Shown: positions 1 through 7,514 of the stretch, piece by piece | Layout of the letters: each line of letters opens with the position of its first letter | Position numbering within the stretch: position 1 is the first letter of the stretch | Source of the DNA: Lachnospiraceae bacterium UBA7196 | GTDB lineage: Bacteria; Bacillota; Clostridia; Lachnospirales; Lachnospiraceae | DNA length: 64,000 nt | Assembly: GCA_002490835.1 (NCBI GenBank) | Contig: DKUU01000033.1 | Location: forward strand, 1 to 64,000 | Reading direction: 5' to 3' | Program-made: the position numbers and the translations under genes | Notes under the pieces: model-generated | The model's database searches: none | Seen by the model: only the letters and a program-made list of their open reading frames with translations | Told to the model about the DNA's origin: nothing

Positions 1-819
1 GCTAAGCCGGTGGTTATGATTATAATCGCGGCAGTTGACGAAGCGGCTGAAAGCATCCGCAAAGATATCGGTGAGCTTGGAATTGACGCAGAGCGGGTAG
101 TTTCCATAAAGGACTATACAGCGAAATATATAGGGACGGATACAGAATACTACCGGCAGACTGTGGCAAGGCAGATCCGTGTTTTAAAGCAGATTCTGTC
201 TGCCTCGGATGAAGAAGTCAGCAGCCTTGAATGGATGCGCGCAAGGCTGAAAGAATACGGCATTTATCCGTTCCGCAATCAGGGAGAAGGCATTGTATAT
301 TCACAGTATGGGATGCTGCAGGTGGTGGAAGAAATGGCAGGATTGTGCTGCTATATCAGCGGACTGGATGTCAAATCCGCGATTGAGATCGGGGTAGCTA
401 CAGGAAAAAGCTCCTATATCATGTGCGCGCTGCTTTCCAGACGGAATCCGGAGCTTACGTATACCTGCGTAGATATCTGTGATTCGATGGACTCCTTTGA
501 TACATACCATGCGCTGCTTCCGGCTCTGAATAAGCAGATTCCGACGACATCCGAGGACTATATAGGTAAATGCTATGATTTTGTATTTATTGATGCGGAC
601 CATTCCTATGACGCTTCCATAACGGATTGGAAAAATGTGGGGCAGTATGCCGGAAAAGTAACATGTTTCCATGATGTTTATGCACATGAGTATGATCGCT
701 TAAACGGAGGCGTAGTCAGGACATGGAAAGAGGCTGTGGAAGCAACAAAAGAGAAAGAACATAGGGTGTTTTCGGCTTACCCTGACGAATGGATGGGAAT
801 CGGGGTAATTGAGTTTTAG
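1..819 (+). CDS. Class I SAM-dependent methyltransferase, 5' end outside window
   Basis: The frame is open to base 1 (codons for A-K-P precede the first possible start, GTG at 10), so the N-terminus is missing. Residues about 100-260 form a small-molecule methyltransferase of the Methyltransf_24 type: the SAM-binding motif I reads IEIGVATGKSS, followed by the acidic strand CVDICDS and FVFIDADHSY, a typical post-motif region. The first visible 45 residues resemble the end of the small Rossmann-like domain found in the next genes (a final beta strand, then an ELGI helix and a V-x-S-I strand), so the full protein is probably Rossmann module plus methyltransferase. It lies 55 bp upstream of the next gene in an apparent glycan operon. 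The acceptor substrate is unknown; a sugar or surface-glycan intermediate is an inference from context. Confidence 0.8.
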   Translation, partial: AKPVVMIIIAAVDEAAESIRKDIGELGIDAERVVSIKDYTAKYIGTDTEYYRQTVARQIRVLKQILSASDEEVSSLEWMRARLKEYGIYPFRNQGEGIVYSQYGMLQVVEEMAGLCCYISGLDVKSAIEIGVATGKSSYIMCALLSRRNPELTYTCVDICDSMDSFDTYHALLPALNKQIPTTSEDYIGKCYDFVFIDADHSYDASITDWKNVGQYAGKVTCFHDVYAHEYDRLNGGVVRTWKEAVEATKEKEHRVFSAYPDEWMGIGVIEF

Positions 820-874
820 ATATGCGGGGGCTGTAAGGCGAAAGAAAGTTCTAGCGGAAAGGCAGGGATAGGGG

Positions 875-3190
875 ATGACGGCAGAACAACGGCTGCGGGA
901 GTTACCCAAGGCGATCATCAAATGGTATGAGATGGATAGGGAAAGCAGAATTGCCTGCGTGGTAAATGAAGAGGGAAACAGCATCCGGATCGCGGAAGCA
1001 TTGGAGGAGAGGGGACTGCGGGCAGAGCGTCTTTCGCTTGCGGCACTGGAAAACAGGCAGGAGTCTGCGGGCGATAACGGTAGTTATGATGTTATCGTTG
1101 GTGTTGATATTATAGAATATGCCCAGAATCCCAGCGCACTGTTAAAAGGTATCCACAGCCTGCTCAAATCCGACGGCAGGCTGCTGCTGGCGGCGGACAA
1201 CCGTCTGGGCATCCGGTATTTCTGTGGAGATCAGGATTTCTTTACCAATAAAAACTATGACAGCATAGAAAATTACAGGCACCTGTTGTCTTGGGAGCGG
1301 GAGGCTGCGGCGGGCAGGGCTTACGCGAAGGCGGAGATTGCCGGATTTTTAGAGGAGGCGGGATTTGCGAATCATCGGTTTTTCTCTGCCTTTCCGAGGT
1401 TGTCGAACCCGCAGCTTCTCCTTGCGGAGGACTACGAGCCGAATGAGGCGCTGGATATCAGGATCTTTCCGGAATACAACAGCCCCGACACAGTGTTTTT
1501 AATGGAGGAGGAGCTTTACCCGTCCCTGATGGAGAACCATCTGCTGCACGGGATGGCAAACGGCCTTTTTGTGGAATGTCCCTTAGACGGTGCTTTTACA
1601 CCAGTCGATCAGGTCACGCTTTCCGGAGAGAGAGGACCGGAAAATGCGATGGCGACCATCCTGCGAAGCGACGGAATCGTGAAAAAGCGCGCCCTGTACC
1701 CAGAGGGAGAGGAGAAGCTGCAGCGGCTTTTTGAGAACAACCAGTATCTGCAGGCGCAGGGGGTACGGATGATCGAGGCGAAGGTTGAAAACAATGCGTT
1801 CGTGATGCCCTATGTGACAGGCATTCCGGCAAACGACTATTTCCGGACGCTGTTTGTGCAGGATCGGGAAGCCTTTTTGGAAAAGCTTGACGCATTCTGG
1901 AATATCATTCTGCATTCGTCGGAGCCTGCGCGTTTTGAAGAAATCAACTGGGAACAGTTTGAGCCGGGCTGGGAGAAGCGTAAAAAGGACGATCCCAATA
2001 AAGACAAGTGGAAACTGGTTGCTTCCGGCACGGAAAAGGAGCGGGCCGATCTGGGTGTGATCTTAAAGAGGGGGTATCTGGATCTGGTTTCTTTGAATTG
2101 TTTTTATCAGGAAGACGGATTCGTATTTTACGATCAGGAACTCTATCTGGAACATGTGCCGGCAAAGGCGATTATGTTAAGGACCATTGAATTTATCTAT
2201 AAATTTAACGACCAATTGGACGCATTGATTCCCAGAAAAGAACTGTTTGAGCGGTATGGGATTTGGGAGTACCGTGATTTATTCTATAAATTTATTAGTC
2301 ATTTTTTGAACATCCTGCGTGCGGACGACGGCCTTTCCGATTATTTTAAGGAGGGAAGGCGGGAATACGGGACGGTTGCGGAGAATCGCAAGCGGATCAA
2401 TTATTCGGGAGAAGAGTATACCATGATCTTTAAGGATATCTTCCACCATATCAGGGGGCGGAAGCTCTATCTTTTCGGGTCGGGGAAATATGCGAAACGC
2501 TTTCTGGAAAAGTATGGAGAGATTTATCCGGTGGCTGGGTATCTCGATAACAATGAGAGCCGTCAGGGGACTGAGATAGACGGTATTCCGGTGTTTGCGC
2601 CGGCTGTGTTAAAGGAGATGAATCCCGTAGACTATAAGGTGCTGATCTGTATCCGCGACTATATGCCGGTGGTGCGGCAGCTGCACAGGGCGGGGATTCC
2701 GAACTACAGCGTATACAATCCCAATTTAGTGTACAATGAGGAGCAGAAGCCGACGGAGACAGGGCAGAGCAAAAAATACAATATCGGCTATGTCGCCGGG
2801 GTTTTTGATCTGTTTCATATCGGGCACCTGAATCTGTTCCGGCGCGCCAAAGAGCAATGCAATTATCTGATCGTGGGCGTGGTGACGGACGAGGGCGTAA
2901 TCAAACATAAGAAATCGAAACCGACGATCCCCTTTGAGGAGCGTCTGGAAATCGTGCAGGCCTGTAAGTATGTGGACCGGGCAGTGGAGATTCCGCTTGA
3001 TAAGGGGGACACGGACGAGGCCTACCGACAGTACAAGTTTGACGTACAGTTTTCGGGGAGCGACTATGCGGACGATCCGAAGTGGAAGGCAAAGCGGGAA
3101 TTTTTGCAGAAACACGGTGCGGATCTGGTCTTTTTTCCTTATACGGATGGGATCAGTACAACGCAGTTGAAAGATGTGGTAAAAGGATAG
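875..3190 (+). CDS. Four-domain glycan enzyme: methyltransferase, kinase-like region, Rossmann module, cytidylyltransferase
   Basis: The protein has 771 residues and starts at ATG 875 after a weak AGGGATAGGGG site. Residues about 25-190 look like a class I methyltransferase (YDVIVGVDIIEYAQNP, then LLKSDGRLLLAADN). Residues about 215-470 resemble kinase-like parts of glycan methyltransferase/kinase proteins (an AxVENNAFVMPYVTG hinge and a GFVFYDQELY segment); this assignment is weak. Residues about 525-620 form a Rossmann-like module (KLYLFGSGKYAKRF ... GYLDNN). The last 140 residues are a nucleotidyltransferase of the TagD/glycerol-3-phosphate cytidylyltransferase type, with GVFDLFHIGHLNL containing the HxGH signature and a C-terminal DGISTTQL segment equivalent to the RTxGISTT motif. 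I infer a role in making or transferring a CDP-activated unit onto a cell-surface glycan. Confidence 0.8.
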   Translation: MTAEQRLRELPKAIIKWYEMDRESRIACVVNEEGNSIRIAEALEERGLRAERLSLAALENRQESAGDNGSYDVIVGVDIIEYAQNPSALLKGIHSLLKSDGRLLLAADNRLGIRYFCGDQDFFTNKNYDSIENYRHLLSWEREAAAGRAYAKAEIAGFLEEAGFANHRFFSAFPRLSNPQLLLAEDYEPNEALDIRIFPEYNSPDTVFLMEEELYPSLMENHLLHGMANGLFVECPLDGAFTPVDQVTLSGERGPENAMATILRSDGIVKKRALYPEGEEKLQRLFENNQYLQAQGVRMIEAKVENNAFVMPYVTGIPANDYFRTLFVQDREAFLEKLDAFWNIILHSSEPARFEEINWEQFEPGWEKRKKDDPNKDKWKLVASGTEKERADLGVILKRGYLDLVSLNCFYQEDGFVFYDQELYLEHVPAKAIMLRTIEFIYKFNDQLDALIPRKELFERYGIWEYRDLFYKFISHFLNILRADDGLSDYFKEGRREYGTVAENRKRINYSGEEYTMIFKDIFHHIRGRKLYLFGSGKYAKRFLEKYGEIYPVAGYLDNNESRQGTEIDGIPVFAPAVLKEMNPVDYKVLICIRDYMPVVRQLHRAGIPNYSVYNPNLVYNEEQKPTETGQSKKYNIGYVAGVFDLFHIGHLNLFRRAKEQCNYLIVGVVTDEGVIKHKKSKPTIPFEERLEIVQACKYVDRAVEIPLDKGDTDEAYRQYKFDVQFSGSDYADDPKWKAKREFLQKHGADLVFFPYTDGISTTQLKDVVKG

Positions 3191-3223
3191 CAGGAATAAA
3201 CTTCGAATGAAGACGGAGCGCGT

Positions 3224-4384
3224 ATGAAAAGGATAGAGACTTTGGAAGGATTGATTGGACTTTGCAGCGGCGCGGAGCATATCAAGCTATATGGCGCAGG
3301 ACTCAGGCTGGCATCCTTTATGGAGATTGTAAGAGAAATGAATATACCGTTGGCTCCGGAATCTATTCTGGTGTCCGCCGCCAAAGGGAATCCGGAGACT
3401 GCTTTTGGTATCCCTGTGGTAGCGGTGCAGGAAGCGGCGTTTCATGATACGGATGTTATTCTGCTTACGATCAGCGAATGTTTTACGGCGAATGTTGAGC
3501 AAATGCTGGCAAAATGCGGGATGGCTGAGAATTGTTATGAAATCGATTATAAGATGATCGACAGCATTCCCTACCAGAAAGTATATGAGGCGGTAGAACC
3601 TTTTGTACGGGATAAATTGTGGCTGCAGGGAAGTTTTAATCAGCCGGTGAAGACAGAGAAAAGATATGTATGGACCTGTTGGTGGCAGGGCGAGACTGCT
3701 GCGCCGGAACTGGTAAAAGCGTGCTGGAGAAGTCAGCGGAGATATCTGCCCAAGGATACGGAGCACGTGATCATTACATGGGATAATTTCAAAGATTATG
3801 TGGAACTGCCGGATCGCGTGGTAGAAATGGCCCAAAAAGGAGAAATCATTCTGGCACATCTGGCTGATATGGTAAGATGCTGTCTCCTTTACAGATATGG
3901 CGGGATCTGGCTGGATGCCACGGTTTACATGACGGCGCCTCTTCCGGAGATGTGTTTCACGCATGAAATATGGACGCGTAGTACGGGTGAAAAAATATAT
4001 TGTACGAACAGTTCCTGGGTGACATGGTTTTTGGGCGGCAAACAGGGAGAGGAGTTATATCGTTTTATCATGGAGGCCTTCTTTTATTATTTAAAGGATC
4101 ATGATAAAGTGTATCATTATTATATGATTGATTTCCTGATAGCGATCGCATGTACAGAAATTGCAGGAATAGAAGAAAAGTTTAACAAAATTCCGGTCAA
4201 CAACAGGAACGCGACGGAACTGCAAAAGCATTTGAGAGAGACATTTGATGAGGAATTATACCGGAATTGTACGGAAGATACCTTTTTGCAGAAATTGACC
4301 TATAAAGGAAACGGATATGGTGGAAATTCCATATATTGTTACTTGATGGAAAAAGACAGGGAAAGTGAGAAAGGAAATACATGA
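3224..4384 (+). CDS. Capsular polysaccharide-type glycosyltransferase with N-terminal Rossmann module
   Basis: The protein has 386 residues with start ATG 3224. The first 115 residues repeat the Rossmann-like module (HIKLYGAGLRLASF, then SILVS and VILLTISE strands). Residues about 135-370 match the Caps_synth/GT32-like glycosyltransferase family: VWTCWWQGETAAP at the donor-binding start, an ADMVRCCLLYRYGGIWLD segment carrying the DxD-equivalent GGIWLDATVY, and a C-terminal GNGYGGNSIY stretch. Such enzymes transfer a sugar from a nucleotide-sugar donor during capsule or exopolysaccharide synthesis. Its stop codon overlaps the next start (ATGA at 4381-4384), so the two are translationally coupled. 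Confidence 0.83.
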   Translation: MKRIETLEGLIGLCSGAEHIKLYGAGLRLASFMEIVREMNIPLAPESILVSAAKGNPETAFGIPVVAVQEAAFHDTDVILLTISECFTANVEQMLAKCGMAENCYEIDYKMIDSIPYQKVYEAVEPFVRDKLWLQGSFNQPVKTEKRYVWTCWWQGETAAPELVKACWRSQRRYLPKDTEHVIITWDNFKDYVELPDRVVEMAQKGEIILAHLADMVRCCLLYRYGGIWLDATVYMTAPLPEMCFTHEIWTRSTGEKIYCTNSSWVTWFLGGKQGEELYRFIMEAFFYYLKDHDKVYHYYMIDFLIAIACTEIAGIEEKFNKIPVNNRNATELQKHLRETFDEELYRNCTEDTFLQKLTYKGNGYGGNSIYCYLMEKDRESEKGNT

Positions 4385-5733
4385 AAAAAGTATGCGCAAT
4401 GACCAGCAGTATTTTCTGCTTTGATAAGCCTGCACCCAGCATCAGACAGCTGCGGGAAGCGGGGATCGGCAGCGTTATGTTTGACTATTCTCCGTTCTGT
4501 TCCGCGCTTGGCTTGCTGCGTCTGCGACAGAGGATGGAAGAGGCGGAGCGGACGGGAGAGGAAAAGCCCAGATGGACGCCCAAGAGGGACGCAGCGTATT
4601 ATGAGAGGGTGACGGAGGCGTTTGCGGAACAGAACTTTTATCCCTCGATTGCCAGACTGCCGTTTATCGATGTGCGGCTGCAGTTGGAAGAACCGGAGGA
4701 GTATGCGGAATTAAGCGAGTTGACTATTAAGGTCAATAAGGACTGTATCGCCGCGGCGGAAGCCTTCGGCTGCACCCATATCATTGTCCAGCCGCTGTTT
4801 GCGGGGATAGAACGGGGACAGGAGTGGGAAGTCAATCGGGAATTTTTTCTGACGCTTGCGGCGGCATGTAAGAGGCCGGAGACGAAGATTTTGCTGATCA
4901 ATCAGTGCGTTGACCGGAATGGTCATTTAATACGCGGGATCTGTTCGGACGGAAGGGAGGCGGCCGCATGGGTCGATGCCCTGAATAAAGAGGTGGCGGA
5001 GCGTTATGATGCAGTGGATGGAGCGGCAGGGAATGAGCGTTTCGATTTCTGTCTGGATATCGGGAGCTGTAACCTTTGCGGACAGAACATACAGAGTATG
5101 GCAGCCGCGTTGGGAAGCCGTATTCAGGCGGTCATTCTGACGGAAAACGACGGCCAAAGACCGGCGAAGCTTTTGCCCTTTACGAACGCTTACAACCGCA
5201 GCTCTACTATGAATTGGCTTGGCGTGATCAGGGGGCTTCGGGAAATCTCCTTTGACGGGTATCTGATTTTGGAGACGATTGATACGACAGTAGCGTTTTC
5301 CCCCCTTTTACAGCCTTATCTGTATCCGCTGTACGGTGCGATGCTGGATTATTTTGAAATGCAGATCCAGATAGAGAGGGATCTGAAGAAATATCGGCAG
5401 ATCGCGTTGTTTGGCGCGGGTAATATGTGCCGGAATTATTTGAAGTGCTACGGCGACAAGTATCCGCCGCTGTTTACCTGCGACAACAATCCGAAACTGT
5501 GGGGAACGGAGCTTGAGGGACTGGCGGTGAAAGATCCGCAGGAACTGAAAAATCTGCCGGAAAACAGCGGGGTGATCATTTGCAATATCTTTTATCGGGA
5601 GATTGAGGCGCAGCTGCGCGAGATGGGCATCACCAATATCGGCTATTTTAACGACGAGTACATGCCGTCCTTCTATTTTGACAGGCTAAAGCGGGAGATT
5701 CCTGATGAGGAAGAAGAGGAAGCAGAGGAATAG
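4381..5733 (+). CDS. TIM-barrel sugar isomerase/epimerase-like protein with C-terminal Rossmann module
   Basis: The protein has 450 residues. Residues about 1-320 form a xylose isomerase-like TIM barrel (AP endonuclease 2 family): FDFCLDIGSCNL, VILTENDGQ, and a final FDGYLILETIDTT strand carrying the late metal-ligand glutamate typical of this fold. Residues about 335-430 are the Rossmann-like module seen in the preceding genes (QIALFGAGNMCRNYL ... TCDNNPKLWGTELEG). The tail is very acidic. It overlaps the preceding gene by 4 bp. The combination suggests a sugar or sugar-phosphate handling enzyme in the glycan operon, but the reaction cannot be read from sequence. The paralogue at 5828 lacks the Rossmann module. 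Confidence 0.72.
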   Translation: MKKVCAMTSSIFCFDKPAPSIRQLREAGIGSVMFDYSPFCSALGLLRLRQRMEEAERTGEEKPRWTPKRDAAYYERVTEAFAEQNFYPSIARLPFIDVRLQLEEPEEYAELSELTIKVNKDCIAAAEAFGCTHIIVQPLFAGIERGQEWEVNREFFLTLAAACKRPETKILLINQCVDRNGHLIRGICSDGREAAAWVDALNKEVAERYDAVDGAAGNERFDFCLDIGSCNLCGQNIQSMAAALGSRIQAVILTENDGQRPAKLLPFTNAYNRSSTMNWLGVIRGLREISFDGYLILETIDTTVAFSPLLQPYLYPLYGAMLDYFEMQIQIERDLKKYRQIALFGAGNMCRNYLKCYGDKYPPLFTCDNNPKLWGTELEGLAVKDPQELKNLPENSGVIICNIFYREIEAQLREMGITNIGYFNDEYMPSFYFDRLKREIPDEEEEEAEE

Positions 5734-5740
5734 AAAGCGG

Positions 5741-5806
5741 GAAAGAGCTGGAAAACGATGCGCGTAGAAACAGGAAAGAGCTGGAAAATGATGTGCATAG
5801 AAACAG
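5741..5806 (+). repeat. Two tandem 33-bp repeats between sugar-isomerase paralogues
   Basis: Unit 1 is 5741-5773 and unit 2 is 5774-5806. Each begins GAAAGAGCTGGAAAA and ends TAGAAACAG, and they differ at only three positions, all transitions. A truncated third unit may begin at 5807. The repeats fill the spacer between the stop at 5733 and the start at 5828 and are purine-rich, so each unit carries a ribosome-site-like word. Confidence 0.8.
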
Positions 5807-5827
5807 GAAGAAGGGACGGGAAACAGG

Positions 5828-6760
5828 ATGCTGCGAATTGGAGTCCAGACTAAAAATGTAATAACGGATGAGGATCCGGAGGCGGGCTTTCGTCTGCTGA
5901 AACAGACGGGTTTTTCCGCTGTGGATTTCAGTCTCAATGATTATCTGAAAAACAGCTCGCTTTACCGGTCGGAACTGAACACGTTCTTCGACCGGTCCGT
6001 ACAGGAGCTGGAAGCGTTTTTTGCGCCGCATAAGAAGGGGGCCGAGGCGGCCGGGATCGTGATCGGGCAGATGCACATGCCGTATCCGAGTTATGTGCCG
6101 GGTGCGGATCAGGAGATCAATGACTATCTGTGGAACGTTGTTGCGCCCAAGAGCATGAGTGTATGCGCTTATTTGGGCTGCCCTTATATTGTGATCCACG
6201 GGTTCAAGCTGGCTTATTTTCTGGGGTCCGAGGAGAAGGAGTGGCAGGAGACGGAGAAATTCATTGAATCTCTCGCTCCTTATGCAAAGGAGATGGGGAT
6301 TACCATCTGCATTGAGAATTTGTATGAAGGGGTGAGCGGACATATTCTCGAAGGGCCTTGCTGCGACGCGGTAAAGGCGGCGGAGCGGATCGACCGCATG
6401 AACGACAAATATCAGGCGGAGGTTCTGGGCTTCTGCTTTGACACCGGACACGCGAATCTGGTGGGAATCGATATGGAAAGCTTTCTTGAGACGCTGGGAA
6501 GTCGCCTCAAGGTGCTCCATGTCCACGATAACGACGGGATATCCGATCTGCACCAGATTCCGTTTACCTTCACAAAGACCCGCGAAAACCGGCCTTCGAC
6601 TGACTGGGAGGGATTTGTCAGGGGATTGCGAAAGGCGGGATATGGCGGGACGCTCAGCTTTGAGACGGCGCCGGTACTCTCCTCGTTCCCGGAGGCGATG
6701 AAGGCGGATGCGCTTGCGTTTATTGCAAAGATCGGGGCTTATTTGGCCGGGTGTATCTGA
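5828..6760 (+). CDS. Sugar phosphate isomerase/epimerase family protein (TIM barrel)
   Basis: The protein has 310 residues, with an ATG start after GGGACGGGAAACAGG. It is a complete xylose isomerase-like TIM barrel: MLRIGVQTK at strand 1, GQMHMPYPSY, YIVIHGFK, the TICIENLYEG strand, GFCFDTGHANL with the usual Asp-x-Gly-His metal site, VLHVHDNDG, and a closing GGTLSFETAP strand. His, Glu and Asp ligands in this order are characteristic of divalent-metal dependent members. It is a diverged paralogue of the barrel at 4381. It is the last gene of the operon, with a terminator 41 bp downstream. The substrate is unknown. Confidence 0.8.
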   Translation: MLRIGVQTKNVITDEDPEAGFRLLKQTGFSAVDFSLNDYLKNSSLYRSELNTFFDRSVQELEAFFAPHKKGAEAAGIVIGQMHMPYPSYVPGADQEINDYLWNVVAPKSMSVCAYLGCPYIVIHGFKLAYFLGSEEKEWQETEKFIESLAPYAKEMGITICIENLYEGVSGHILEGPCCDAVKAAERIDRMNDKYQAEVLGFCFDTGHANLVGIDMESFLETLGSRLKVLHVHDNDGISDLHQIPFTFTKTRENRPSTDWEGFVRGLRKAGYGGTLSFETAPVLSSFPEAMKADALAFIAKIGAYLAGCI

Positions 6761-6800
6761 AGCGGCCGGTATGGTACAACAGAAAGCAGATTACAAATTT

Positions 6801-6838
6801 CCCCTGCGGCTGTTTTAACAGTTGCGGGGGTTCTTTTT
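6801..6838 (+). terminator. Rho-independent terminator of the glycan operon
   Basis: CCCCTGCGGCTGTT (6801-6814) pairs with AACAGTTGCGGGGG (6817-6830) through a 14-bp stem that includes three G-U pairs. The stem is followed by TTCTTTTT. Confidence 0.88.
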
Positions 6839-6931
6839 AGTTGCTATAATCATCTGATAAGCACTACTATTTTTGAAAATGGAAAATTCCGAAAAAAGTG
6901 GATTGAAAATTCTGAAAATTGCATATTATAA

Positions 6932-7480
6932 ACTCTGAAAAAAGCGGATTGCATATTGCGCGTCGTGAGAAAACTACATATAATTTCTGTTGACAGGTTG
7001 TTCCTGTTGGATAATCAGCCGTCATTCCACCCTATGCTGCGATCTTCAAGAAGAGCTTTAAAAGCGCCTAAACGGCATTTTTCTGATCCGTCACTTGCGG
7101 TGGCAGCTTTGGAGGTAACGGCAGAAATGCTGCTGAATGACTTAAATACGTTTGGTTTTATTTTTGAAGCTTTGTGCGAGCATGATCTGAAAATATACGC
7201 CGAGAGCAATGGCGGTTGGCTGTCGCATTTTCGTGATGACAGAGGAACCGAGATCGATGCGGTTGTAGAGATGCCGGATGGGAGCTGGGGCGCTTTTGAG
7301 ATAAAGCTTGGTGCAAATCAAATCGACGCGGCGGCAGCGGAACTGTTGAAGATGCGGGCAATCATGGAAAAGGAAGCGACAGCGCCGAGTGTACTTTGTG
7401 TCATCTGCGGAATGAGTAATATGGCATATAAGAGGGCAGACGGTGTGTTTGTGGTACCTATTACAGCGCTGAAAGATTGA
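6932..7480 (+). pseudogene. C-terminal fragment of a DUF4143/AAA_14 ATPase-like protein
   Basis: The open frame begins just after a TAA at 6929-6931 with no convincing start codon or ribosome site (the first possible start is TTG 6956). It encodes about 175 residues matching only the C-terminal part of the AAA_14 plus DUF4143 family: SDPSLAVAALEV, LLNDLNTFGFIFEALCEHDL, a GTEIDAVVEM strand and WGAFEIKLGANQ, which form the PD-(D/E)XK-like DUF4143 core. Full-length relatives run to roughly 400 residues with a Walker A ATPase at the N-terminus, which is absent. The preceding 90 bp are AT-rich with imprecise direct repeats of a GAAAAAAG-type word (about 6891-6946), a possible deletion scar. I treat it as a relic. 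Confidence 0.7.
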
Positions 7481-7514
7481 AAGGATGAGACGTGTCAGAT
7501 AAGGAGAAACGGTT

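Noticed and set aside
5648..6553. 301-codon open frame on the minus strand
   Set aside because: It covers the sugar isomerase gene in antisense; the Ser/Phe/Leu repeats come from the tandem 33-bp repeats.
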